Below are positions 47,983 to 60,300 of a DNA stretch of 64,000 nt, one piece after another. The DNA comes from Diploscapter coronatus (taxonomy: Eukaryota; Nematoda; Chromadorea; Rhabditida; Rhabditidae). The stretch is from positions 78,383,249 through 78,447,248 of the forward strand of contig OZ038423.1 in NCBI GenBank assembly GCA_964036155.1, in the 5' to 3' direction. The notes beneath the pieces were generated by a model. The model was not told the DNA's origin and ran no database searches. It saw nothing but the letters and a program-made list of their open reading frames with translations. Made by a program: the position numbers and the translations under genes. Each line of letters starts with the position of its first letter. Within the stretch, counting starts at the first letter, position 1.

Positions 47983-48009
47983 GGCTCCACCCCTTTTGTG
48001 GGTGGAGCC
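47983..48009. repeat. Perfect 10 bp GC-rich hairpin
   Basis: GGCTCCACCC, loop CTTTTGT, then GGGTGGAGCC. Followed by CACGCCCCCTCG. A related imperfect hairpin is at 18058-18084. It stands out from the AT-rich surroundings and is likely part of a repeat family. Confidence 0.65.
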
Positions 48010-48895
48010 ACGCCCCCTCGAAAGTTGCGAATTTGGTCAAAATCGACCTTATCAAATAGTACAAAGAAAATTTTCTTATTTCTTGGTCATTTTCGATGAT
48101 TGATGGCTTGTTGGAAAGAGGATCGAATGGGTATTCAGATGTAAGACCGAATTTCCCGAAAAAACCACTTGCTCGCTCCAGCAGGTGGTCGGAGTGCCAA
48201 AAGTCCGAGATTTTCACCTAGATTTTTTGCAGAAAATCGCTTCTCCTGAACAAAAAATGTCCATTCGCCGCAAAAATAACCATGCTAGAAAAATTCTCCA
48301 GGTAATTCTGCATATAAATCGCGAAAAAAATCAAAAATCTAGGTAGGTACTTTTTGAGATAATCGGGCCTGAATGTCGCCAGCCAAGGGGTCGAAATTGC
48401 AAAATTGCACCGAAATAAGTCAAATTGGGTATCATTCGAAAGAGCTCGTCGAGTTAAGCAACTTTTGTGAAGATACCATATGGTTATTTATTATGGTAAG
48501 CATGGTACAACAGCTTGAAGTGGTAATACACGCGAAAATGACAAAAATCTTCAAAAATTCATTACTTTTGTAAAATAAAACCAAATTAGAAAATCTTTTC
48601 GGAATATAGTAGTTGGAGGGCAATACTTCATTTTTGTTTCCTAGAGCACCGTGCTATCACTTTATCATGTTATCATATGGGTCCATGGTATACCACCCAT
48701 ATGATACCCGAGTAGTACTATACCAAAATGGGTATCAATCGACTCGAAATTGACTGGAGAGTAATATTCGAGTCCATTTCTATCAATTTCAGCAAGTGGT
48801 TTCATTATATCATCATTGTAATTGACTATAACCACCTGTTGAAAAAGACCAAAAATGGGGTGTTTTCAAATGACCATAAAAGGCGATAGACTAGT

Positions 48896-49275
48896 CTGTT
48901 TTTCAAGTGGTTTTCAGCATATTACTTAGTTCGATAAGAGCTTTCGTTTGATATACTACATGATGGGTCTTTATTAAAATGATAACTTGACCCATATGAC
49001 CCGCGACCCCTAGGAGGTGAGCCACCATTTGGTAGAAAGATCTATAATGTTGTATATCATTTGAAAGCCAATGAAAAACTAAGTGTAATGCTGAAAACCG
49101 CTTGAAAAATGGATTAATGTATCCATTTTTATGAGGAAATGAAGCATCGGTCAAATTGAAGAGTAAACTTGGGAACGTTTTTGACCATAAGTCTCGATGC
49201 ACCAATCCATTTTTCAAGCAGTTTTCGGTATTATATTTAGTTTTTCACTGGCTTTCGAATGGTATATAACATGAC
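48896..49275. repeat. Three copies of a roughly 70 bp repeat, the middle one inverted
   Basis: Copies at about 48896-48970 and 49199-49275 are direct (TTTTTCAAGTGGTTTTCAGC and TTTTTCAAGCAGTTTTCGGT); the copy at about 49037-49112 is inverted (GCTGAAAACCGCTTGAAAAA). The inner pair could form a long imperfect hairpin. Non-coding. Confidence 0.75.
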
Positions 49276-50710
49276 TGGTTCCGATTATATTTTAAAACCG
49301 GTCTGGTACCCTCCGGAACCAGTATCGGAAAGTTCCCGAATATAGTTATTACCCCCTAAATTTTATTTAGAATCATAATTCAAGGGCCAGGAATCATCTT
49401 TAACTAGGGACCGCCAAGCCCCGCCCCTTTCACTGGATTCAAAAGTGTCCATAGTTGATTACCCTTTCGATTATCGCGAATATTTCTTATTTTATTTTTG
49501 TTTTTAATAATTTATCGGTACCTACCATACAATTCGATACCGCTCTTTCACGTGGTGATATCGATTTATTGATCGGGGTGCGAAAAAAGTCCGCAATTGC
49601 GCGTCAAATTATAGCAATGCTAATATTTCGAGTTATAAAAAAGGCACATTTAATTTTTTTTGATAAATCGGTACACCTAGTTGACATGTACAAAATATGT
49701 AAAAATTAGAAAAATCCTGCGTAGAGCAACTTTTCCCGAGGCAATAATAGATGCTCGCCTTTGCGGTACTGTATCTTGACAAAGGATCACTGAAATCGTC
49801 CGAAAACTTGACTAAAATAAAATTTGATACTCCCTAATTATGATATTCAAAAGAAAAAAAAACGAAATTTTATCAGAAAATATTTTTAAAATTAATTTCA
49901 AAATGACCATTTTTTTGTCTTTACTAAATTGGATCACCCTAGGCATATTTTGAAAGGCACATGTGTTTTTATTTCATATTTTGATTAGTTGGTCAATTGT
50001 CCGTCTTCGGTGAAAAAATCAGAAAAATCCTGCGGCGCCAAGCTGAGATCCTGATAATCCGCGAAAATATAAAAGAAGCCAATGCTGAAATGGAGGAGAG
50101 TGCAGAGAAAAAGATCCCTAAAGGCAGAGAAAGAAAGGGGAAAGCGAGCGGCAGTGTCTTTTGCAGATAAACCACGCCCCTTTCCCTTGTCCACGAAAAG
50201 GAGCGATTTTTCCGTTTTTTCGCGTTAAATTTTATCAATTTTTTTATCAGTGACGTATTTTTTCGCGGTTTTTTCGGTGGGGATGTTTAGAGGGGCACCT
50301 CAGACCCTGAAAAATGTAGAAAACATGGTACCAGAATGAATTTGGCAAAATGGCTGGCGGTCTCTAAATATATGTGAAAATCAGCCAAATCGACGGACCT
50401 CTGTTCCGCACCACTTTGAATAATACTGACATTCACTCTTAAGGATACGAATTTGTTCTTGCTGTCGAAGCGAACGTATCAATGTTTTTTCTCGTTTCCA
50501 ATTTTCAAGAAGGAACGAGTGAATATATTCAGCTTAAATTCGCCTTGAAACAAATGGCAGAAGAAGAATGAGATAGCATCAAAAGACCGGCCTAAAATCG
50601 ACACCAAAGGACGAAAAATCAAAAATGAAATGAATTAATAATTTAAAAAATGAGGCAGTCTAAAAAATCAAATAAAGAAAGAATCAAATTGGGGACTTGA
50701 ATTAAAATTT

Positions 50711-50960
50711 TTAATTTAAAAAATGGGAATGCGGTGGTCTAGTGCAGGTCTTAAGTTCGCCCCTACCTCGACCCAAACCAAAGGATTTAAGAAATGTTGG
50801 TAGTGGATAAAACCACGAAAAATTGCCTAAAAATCCCTCGGTTGCTGCACACAACAGTCTGTCCTCGGGACGAGCCACTAGTCCTGTGTGGCTAGGATAG
50901 GCCGACTGTCCCATTACGGGCTGAGGGTAGCCGACCCTCACCTAGTGGGGAATAATAAGG
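50711..50960. other. GC-rich island, possible retroelement or SINE fragment
   Basis: This 250 bp stretch is clearly richer in G+C than its flanks, with blocks such as CCTCGGGACGAGCCACTAG and GGCTGAGGGTAGCCGACCC. A weak tRNA A-box-like TGGTCTAGTGC lies at about 50722 but the B-box-like GTTCGCCCC is too close for a tRNA. The minus strand is open for 76 codons without homology. Probably a repeat fragment. Confidence 0.35.
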
Positions 50961-52510
50961 CTAGGAACTTCTTTTTATATCTCTCTGAAATGTGGAATAA
51001 GAAAAAATAAAGTTCAACACGACACTTGAAAATCTATCCTTGGCTTCTTCAAATTTAGGGTTTAGCGAAATTCTATTCGGAACAAATTACTAACAAAGTA
51101 AAAAAGGACATGATTTGGATGAACGTGGCGCATTTTTAGTTATACATAGTGAGCGCAATTGATATTTCCGTTGTGAAGACAGTCATAAAAGCATTTTTCT
51201 ATGAATCTGCAGGGCTAGACAGGATTATGACAAAAAACCGCGCAAAGAACGGATCAGATTAGCCAAAGACATGAATTTCTGAGGACGACGATCAGAAGCC
51301 TTCTTTTGTGAACGACTTTTCGTCAAGCGAAAATGAACGATTTGAAATTTTCATTGTACATTTTGACCGGCTTGTGATATTTCAGGAGCATGCTCTGGAA
51401 ACAAATGTTCCCAATGATCGTATTTAATAGTAAGAAAAGAAAATGTAGAAAAATAACTTTATAAAATTTGTATGATTTTTTAAATGATGAAAAATCATTC
51501 TTTGACTTTGTCTTCACAGAGTGAGCGGGACTTGCGCTCTCTAATATAATATGGAGTAGATAAATAGAAAAAGAATTCATTTAAAGTGAATGCGTATAAA
51601 AAGTTTCATTTTAGACCAACTATAAATCTCATTAGAAGTCTCTATCCAAAAATGATCTCCAAATATTCTCTGCAAAGACTTGCAAGCCAAATGAAAATGC
51701 CATAAAACGTGTCCACCTTTATTCTCGAATTTGCGATTTTTATCGACTAGAAGCGACTAACGATTCGCACTTTATTTGAGTTTCAAAATTCTTCGTTGCG
51801 TTAGATTTCGTTATTCACGTGAAAATAATTATGGCAAAATATGTCAGCTACTAAATGACGGAAAACGGAATGTATAGTTCTTGAATTTGTGAGAAGGCGA
51901 TAATTTTAAAAATACAAAAATATATTTTTCATTTCTCCGTTTTGTTATGTAGTAATTTCCTTGAATTTTGGTTTCATAAGGTTTCTTGCCTCCTCTAAGG
52001 TAAGAACTAAGTAGAGAATTTGTATTTATAGTATCATAATGATTATCCAAATGATCTAGTTATAAAAATCAAATATACCTATCCTAGTTCTACTCCGTCC
52101 TTATATGAATAATAAAAAAATCAGAATGAGAAAACTTTTTAGAATTCTCTCTGAAAGATTTATTCGAAAAAAGTATGAAGGTTAATCTCGAGTTTTTTCT
52201 CGTATATTTATGATGCTGCGTTTTTTTCAGCTCGCTATACCATTCATGTTTTCGCATATTCAGTTTCGTCCTCTACCCACGTTGAATGGATTTTCAGCGA
52301 TAGAAATTCTTTATTTCATTTTGTAGACTTTTTCGAACTTTCGTAAACGATTGAAATCTAAGAAGAAAGGCCCGTTGACCTCCAAACTTTACATTTTTAA
52401 CGGAATAATTGGTTTTAAATGTAGTATAGATTCAAATGAAAGAGTTCGAATTTCAATGGAATTTAATTGTTAAGAACTATCGAACTATCAAATAATAGTT
52501 TAAGAAACAA

Positions 52511-55500
52511 ATGGGTATCCAGAAACATGAGATAGTTATGAAAACGAATTCTTCACTAGTCGTAGCAACAGAGTCGCCAAAGAAAAGAGGAGATATTCAA
52601 GGCCTAAGGTATGATTTTCTAGATTAGTGATTTTTCTAAAAGTTTCTATCAATGTCGCGTTAATCAACTTTAGAGCCTGTGCGATTATCTTAGTGATTCT
52701 ATTTCATTATTTTCCCGCATATTTTCCAAATGGTTATATTGGTGTTGATATGTAATTTTCGCCACGTCCAATAATAACTATATGTATTCTCTAGGTTCTT
52801 CGTGATTTCTGGATATCTCATAGGAATGATAATCTGCAAATTCGAAGTATTAGATACAAATTCAATGAGAACCTTCTATTATAGGAGGATGAAGGTAAGA
52901 GTCAAATGGTAAATCGGAAAAGGACCCCGAACGCAGTGAAAACTTATCCAAAATTTAAAACTGCATGTGTGCACGACTGCGTGTTTAAAAATGGGTGTAA
53001 TGAAACTGATGGTCTGTGAGAGTTGATGTGAGATTTGAGATGCTTTTATTTGCGAGTTTGTGTTTGGTCCCGATTCGGACCTATCGAATTCAAGTCAGGA
53101 TACAATGTTTCGTCTATCACAATTTATTGACATGCATATCTGTCAGGATTTTCATAAGTTTTGGGTCTAGGTTTGGAAGAAGGTAGAAAGTTAGGCTGAT
53201 TGGTGGAAGATAAAGATTGGCAATGAGGTTTGGGAATGGGTGGGATCAATGTTGATTATTTGAATTGGGTGATTGGTTGATGCAAACTAATTTGGGTTAG
53301 ATCATTGAGATCGAGGGGATGATGTGTTCAAATTTGTGTGTGGCTCAATCGCAGAGCCCATATTATGCACACATAGATTCCATATTTATGGTATAATTAG
53401 ATAGGTAGGAAAATTTAGGTTCTCATTCATTGCGCTTCGGAGTTCTCTTCCGAGTTACAATAAAATAGAGATCATTGCATTAAGTGTCGGTTTCAGCGAA
53501 TATTACCACTTTACTACCTAGCAATATCATTAATATATGGATTAGTATACTTTTTACGATCTGAAATTTACTATGATATCAACGTTGCAAGTGGAACAAG
53601 AGCGATTTTGTTAATTACAAATATAAAATTCGAACCCAATTCAGAACAAGATTATGATAAATTGGTCGGAATAATCTTACTATTACAAAATTAAAGAAAA
53701 AAAAAACTAACTGCAATGATAGCTTTAGGTTTTCAACGCCGAAGATCTTTTCGCCCATACCTGGTCATTGTGCGTTGAAATTACTTGGTACCTTCTAGTG
53801 CCAGGTCTTTTCTTATTACAGCGACGTTTGCCAATAACGGCGATGAAATTTTTCATCTGTAAACAGCGCATGAAATATTCAAATGTGAAAGAAAATTCCT
53901 TAGGCATTGGATTAGTCTCGTTATTTTATCATCTGACATCAAATGATACCGTTGCGTTCAACTCCGTGTTCGCTAGAATCTGGCAATTCTGCCTAGGAAT
54001 AACTGCTTATCTTGAGATTTTCTATACTCGAAACGTAATATTAGAAAGGACCTTATAAGCCAATATATATTTATTTATAGATGCGTCAACAGAAATCGAT
54101 GTATAAAGAAGAAACTCAACAAGTACTGCTAAGTGAATTAGATGAAGGTAAAATTTTCGATTCTTTGAGATATTGCTCATTGCAAGCAAATTTCTTGAGT
54201 TTAAAAATAAAGTACAAAGAGACATTTTAGTGGAACCTGTAAAGGAAGAAAGGGAACTATTGCCTTACGTTGCATATTTCCTATTAACGCTGATATTGTT
54301 GTCGCTTTCTTGGTTAGAATTTGAACCGCATCATTTACGAATTGAAATTACACTTTTAACCACAGTTCTCATTGCAATTGGAGAATACCATGAAGTAAAT
54401 TGGGAGAATACAGTGGTGCTCGAAATATTTGCATAACCTATTGGCGTTGTTTTGCTTGTTAATCTACTTATGGTGTAGCAATCTGACTGAAACTTTACTC
54501 ACATTTTGGGATGATCAAATAATTAAACTATGGCTAATATTGACAGGGTCAGAACACTACATACAACTTTGTAGCACGCTGAACAAAATTAGTAGGCGAT
54601 GCAAACATTTGAGCGTTACTAAATAAGGCCATCATAAATCAATAAATAAGTAAATAATTAAGATCTGGATTTTATCAAATCATCTAATGAACTACATAGG
54701 AGATATTTCGTATTCGTTGTATTTATTTCACTGGCCAATTTTTGTTGTAATAAAATACTTTTATTCTGATAACGTATATGGTAAATGAACTAATTTGACA
54801 GAAGAATTATCTTATCAATTTAATATTTCAGCGCTATTATGTGGCATTACTTTAAGCTTTCTAACAGCTACCATAATACACTTCGCATACGAACGACTGT
54901 ATCTAAAATTTTCACCGGCGAAGATATTTACTCTCGTAAGTTTAACCTTAATTGTCAAAGTATATGAAGACTGAATCAATCACTGAATTAACTTTTATTA
55001 GGTGTTTCATCATATTACTTACAGTTAGTCGTATTATTTGCAACCTCGCTTTTCCTGACTCAGCATATACTTATCGGAAAAATATTTAATTACACATCAA
55101 AATGCGGCAGCTACGACGAACGAGATTTGCAATTGGGGGATCCTTCGAAAAATCTTTGTAAGTATTTAAATTTCAAATTAATCTTCCAACAATGGCAGAT
55201 TTACTCTTTTGCGTAACTAAAACATTCCCATTAATACTCTAAAGATCACAAGATTATTGACGTGCATTAATTACAGCCATTGCAACATCGATGAATTACC
55301 TTGAAGGAATTATCAATATGGAGAAAAGTTGTTTTGTTGAAAACTGTTCACGCATTCTTCTTGGAGATAAAGATGAAAAGTCATCAATGAGATTGTGCAA
55401 AATGCAGGTTGGCATATAAGGATAGACAATATACTTTGAAGCGAAATATTGTTATCAGGGTGAGCATAAAGGAAAAGTAAAATTTCTTGTGATGGGAAAC

Positions 55501-56884
55501 TCGTTTGCGTGCAATCAGGGAAACATTGTCTACGATGCTTTTCGACATTTGGCGAAGGATTTCCATGTTTATTGTCTTAGAGGTAAATTTCTACAATTTA
55601 CACATTTAAGTAAATTCGATCTTAAACCATGGACGGCAGTTACAAAACTACGGACCGATAATGGAATGAAATGTTACGGCACATTATAGTTAGATATGGG
55701 CGATGGACGTGAGAGTTGGGGAAAATATGTAGTATAAGAAAAGAAACGTAATGCATTGTTGTTGCTGGTGTCAATATGAACATAATATGTTTCTACACAA
55801 CAATTTTATATAATTTTTCTATTCACAGCCTGCGAACCTTTGATGGAACGACAATTAAAAGGATGCTACTCACCAAAGCATTGGCATGACATTTACAACC
55901 AAGTTAAGCCTGACGTTCTTTTCTTATTGAATAGGTAAAAAGATTTGGAACTATTCATTTTAGTACAAATATTACACTGAAGAAGAAAATTTCAGACCAT
56001 TGATTAGCAAGAAAATATTCGATGCGACGAAACCTCTCGAGGAGGACGAAATTTACCAGCAGCATGTGCGAATGCTCGATTGGTATCTTGGGCAAGAGGG
56101 ACTGTTAAAGGTGGTCAATAGTTTGTACTAAATTTTAAGTTTATATTCCTCACAGTGAATAAATTTAAACCTGACCTTCCTATTTTGTAAAGAAGAATTA
56201 AATTTCCCAATAGAGATGAGTTGTCGTTAAAATTTCAATGATAGATTCATATATATAGGCAAATTACGATGTTCAACTTTAATATTTAGCGATTGATTTA
56301 TTATAAAATAAATTGAGCAATAATTTGCGCAGATCTATTGAATATAAATTATCTCCGGTATCATAAAAATTAAACGCGATTTTTATCAGATATACATTCA
56401 ACACGCCTTGCCAAAGTGTGTAGACAATTGCGCGTGTGCTGTTAATAAATTTCTGATTGAAGAAAATAAACCACTTCGGATGGCTGGGGTAAATTTATAT
56501 TTTTATAATTAAAATATTTATAGTTAAGGACAAATTTGTCGTTCGAGATGAGAAATACGCAAGAATTCGTCTCGAAAAACTTGTGAAAATAAAGGAGTAA
56601 AATTGTTACTGCTTTTTCAAATTTATGAACCATTTTAGATGTGAAAATAAGTGCGAACTATTCGATTATTGGAATGAACTGTCTAATAGTCAAGGAGAAG
56701 TAATATACGTTCATTCATTTACTTTTTCATTGGAATATTTCAGTTTTCAATTTACGACGAAGTGAATAATCTTGTCTACATCGATAGTATGCAACATCTG
56801 AGCAAATTAGGAAGGGATAAAGTCCGAATTGTGTTTGAAAGATTAGCTAAGAATTTCGTTAAAGAGTTTCCCAGATCAGTGTAA
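52511..56884 (+). CDS. Membrane O-acyltransferase with C-terminal SGNH domain (OAC-like; about 19 exons, roughly 710 aa)
   Basis: N-terminal acyltransferase-3 module: DIQGLRACAIILVILFHYFP, NGYIGVDMFFVISGYLIGMI, FYYRRMKRILPLYYL, HTWSLCVEITWYLLVP and YIGDISYSLYLFHWP, spread over about 10 TM helices. The C-terminal part is an SGNH hydrolase-like domain: FLVMGNSFACNQ (block I, catalytic Ser in GNS) and YIDSMQHLSKLG (Asp/His block) just before the end. Such proteins move acyl groups across the membrane onto extracellular acceptors; in nematodes this is the oac family. The start is MGIQKHEIVMKTNSS, 30 residues before the first helix. Stop TAA at 56882-56884. Most introns are short. The 266 nt intron at about 54397-54662 contains an open hydrophobic stretch but phase and motifs favour splicing it out. 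The exon near 56533 needs acceptor TTAAG to keep frame. The acyl donor and acceptor are unknown. Confidence 0.92.
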
Positions 56885-57376
56885 CATACAGTAAAATCAT
56901 ATTTAGTTATACTTGATTGTGCTATTCTTATTTTGAATAAAATAATAGTTATATTTAGAGGGGCCAAGTCTCCCCTTTTTGAGGGAGAGAAAGAATGCAT
57001 GAATTTTCCCGACGTTTCAATTATCGTTAATTATCCCGTTAATTAGTTGATAATTTCATGAAACCAAAACACCCACTAGGGTAATAATATACGCCCGAAA
57101 TGATGGCGTCGTTGGTTCTTCGAAAAAGGCCTTCTGAAGGCATGAACAACATTGAAACTCTAGTAACATAACTTTTGATAGGATGGACCGTTTTTGAAAA
57201 TTTAAAGTTTTGAGTTCGTACCGATCTCGGCCATCACACTGATATTAAATTTACCCAATTCAACGTATTTTGAAAACCATTTGGCCTCTTTAGTTATAAT
57301 TTTAAAATGTAATTTTTATTCATAAAATTTCTAATAAAGCCTTTCTAAAGCATATTTTAGATTCGGAAATTTTGAC
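56885..57376. other. Intergenic between convergent genes, mostly dispersed repeat
   Basis: 3' flank of the acyltransferase gene (+) and of the patched-related gene (-). Most of it is repeat copy 2 (56950-57310). An AATAAA at 56935-56940 could serve the acyltransferase transcript. Confidence 0.55.
56950..57310. repeat. Dispersed repeat copy 2 (first copy at 41793-42000)
   Basis: Direct homology with 41793-41970 through GGGAGAGAAAGAATGCATGAA-like sequence, TTAATTAGTTGATAATTTCA and CGCCCGAAATGATGGCGTCG. After about 150 extra bases it resumes at GCCTCTTTAGTTATAAT, matching ACCTCTCTAGTTATGAT in copy 1. It lies 66 bp after the acyltransferase stop codon. Confidence 0.8.
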
Positions 57377-60300
57377 CTAATCAATGTTGTGTGGCTGATG
57401 GACTTGAGCATGACTGGCGAAAGACCGAACGATGATCGGCAGAACTAACAGACCGTGGAACAGGCCTGTGGCGACCACTAGCACAGAGGTGCGGGCGAAC
57501 ATTCGGACTGCGTTCGACGGCACTAGCACCATCACGATAATAGCTGAAAATAAAACTTGGGAATTTTAGATTTTTGAATTTTTCGTAATAAATTTCGAAT
57601 CTTTCAATAGGTCCTTTTAGTATGAAGAGAAATTATTAATTTCAAACTATCTTCAACACTGATTAAAATTCTATAAAGAAAGGATGTTTATAATTTTGAG
57701 TACCGAAAATTGTTAGAAAATTCACACAATAAAATTTGCATACCTAGTAAAGTCGAAGTGCCAGCCTGTAGAACAGGCCATCCAATAGCCCCCAATGAGT
57801 CGGCAATTCTTTCATCCGGATCCGCGCAAGGAGAGCGGTAAATTCGATAACCGATATGAGTGGCGAAATCGATGCATTGGCCAATTGACATCTAAATAGT
57901 TAATATTTCTATGTTTATTGATTTTCTTAATTGTTCAAGTTTAGATCTTCATAATTCATCTGACCCTATGTTTGATACATAATTGGTAAGAAAAGTGAAA
58001 TAAAATAGAAACATAATTTCTGGGAAATTTTATTGATACCAGAATGTTAACGACGGTAGTCGGATCTAAATCAGCCCCCCACAAGGATAGGAACCCTGCA
58101 GTGCCGATATCCATAGATATCAAAGTGAAAACAACCCAGAAAACGATTGAACTTTCTGCCACGAAGAGAATGCACACTGAAATTGTTAAATTAAAAAAGA
58201 AAAGCTCAACTGGAGCATTTACAGCTAAATTCATAAATCCAAAATATCAACCTGTGATAAGAGTTAGAATGGCAGTTCCAAGGGATTGAAGTGTAGTTGC
58301 TTGCAGTTCGAGCATCTAAAAATGGTCACATTTTGCAATTTACCTGAATCTCTTACCTGATCACTGTAGAAATTATTCTCATCGAAAACGAGGGCTTCGA
58401 ATTCGGGATAGTTATCCGTGATGTTCCTCCATTTCAAGAGCAACTCAGTGCGCATATTCCAGCTCGCGATTTTGAAGGCTGTCGTAAAAACGAATCGGGA
58501 GACGTAGGATTTGTTCTAGAAATAATATGCAAATTTTGGAACTTCATTATTTTCATAATAAATAAATACTTTTCCATAAATTATATCATTTCCAATAAAT
58601 AAAATAAGGTAGGATATGGTGTGAATTACATTTTCGTTGTAAGAAACTAAACAATGTTACCTCAGAATTAGTTGACCACTGCAAATCAGTCTCCCAATGA
58701 TTGTTGAATGAAATCTCCAAGAAGGACTTCAAAGTGTGGTAGAATTTATCGTCGCCTTCCGAGAAGAACTGTCGATATTTGTTGAAATCGTTTAGCCAAA
58801 GGGAGGTTGAATTAGGCCCCATCGAATAGGGTGTGCTTTCCAATTCCTTGACCATTTGGGAGATTCGTTCAATCTGAAAAATACGAAATAAAATAAAGGA
58901 TCATTTAATAAGTCCGTAGAATTTTACAATTATCGTTCCCTCATCAGATTCAAGCTAATCTTCACACCTTTGAAAATAATATCTAGACAATTCTTTGAAA
59001 TTTTTATCTTGGAAAATTTATGAGCTGTCTCTAATAATTTCCTAAAATTCCTATTATCTCTGAAAATATTACGAAAGGACGTATGCTAATCTTGAATTCT
59101 AGTAAATTTTTAAAAATAATTTTATAATTTCATCAAATTTCCCACCTCTTTGGGGTGTTTGGTGAAATCAGGAGCATTATTGACATAGACCCTTCCAATC
59201 AGTCCTTCTGCCCAGATTTTGTTCTCCGCCAAATGCAGGTAGTGGACGAGAGGGGAGTCGTCTACGACGAGTCGAGATGGAGTCAGATTTGGTTCGAGCA
59301 GAGAACAGCCATAAAAGGCAGCGAGAATATAGCAGACGTAGGTTAGGAGCTGAATTGTTTAAAAATTTCGAAAAAAAATCAATTTGGATTATTTTTTATA
59401 TTAATAATAGTCAGTTTCGAAATCTAGACATGATAATGATTAAGTTATCAGTATCACACAGTTGCACTCATGTCTAAAATATAAAATGTTGAACTAACCA
59501 GAATGATTCTAGAAACCGGATGACAGATCAATGGAGCGAAAATTTTCGAGAAGAAATATCGTGTCGGGGAAACTGCATTCGCATTCCTTGCCTAAAAATT
59601 TAGAAGTTAATTTTTATCCGGAATAATTTTAAACCTTGGCAATAGTCTCTGCGTCGCACTTCTTCCAAACGAGAATGCAGTGATAGCCGGCCGCCTCCCT
59701 TCTGGCTCCAAGGACCATTACCGCCGAGAAGAATGTTAGCTGAAGATCAGCTTATTATCGATAGAATAGTTGATTTAAAAAATAATGCCTGATAAAGCCA
59801 ATCGAAAGCTACAGCGACTGCGACGAATTTGCAGAAGATGGAAATTGCTGGAGTTGAGGAGAATGTTCCGATGCCAAAAGATAAAACGGATGTGAGAGAC
59901 GTTACTGATATGGCACTGAAACGTGAATAAAAAGTGGAAGATTCTATGGGAAAAGTAATTTGTAGAACACATGAAAGATTTTTAAGGTCACATTGATAAA
60001 TGCAATTTCGGGGATAAGTTTTCCCAATTTACCTTCCAGCTTCTTCCAATGATAAAGCCATCCTTTTGTGAGGCGGCAAAAGTCGCGAGGTGTCCTGCCA
60101 CGCACCCAACATCACATAAACATCATCTACGCCTATTGCCAGGGCTAAAAATGAAATAGAAATTTCGAAAAGAAGATTAAGAATACCTATAAAAGGCATA
60201 ACAGTAACTTGGTTGATGAAAGGAATGCCCATTGCAAATAGAAGTCCTGCAGAACTGGCGATGGCTAGAGAAGAAACGAATACGCCTATCATCGCCTGAA

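Larger units (their letters stand above)
47529..52510. other. Repeat-rich intergenic region, no gene seen
   Basis: About 5 kb without a supported exon. It contains a C/T-versus-G/A inverted repeat at about 47583-47675, GC hairpin 47983-48009, the three-copy repeat 48896-49275, a MITE arm near 50365-50445 and a GC-rich island at 50711-50960. Open stretches here (for example 47849-48217 and 48903-49217, minus) are parts of these repeats. Confidence 0.55.

Noticed and set aside
48903..49217. 104-codon minus-strand frame
   Set aside because: Lies wholly within the three-copy 70 bp repeat and has no homology.
50711..50941. tRNA gene in the GC-rich island
   Set aside because: A-box-like and B-box-like motifs are about 20 bp apart, too close for a tRNA, and no cloverleaf can be drawn.
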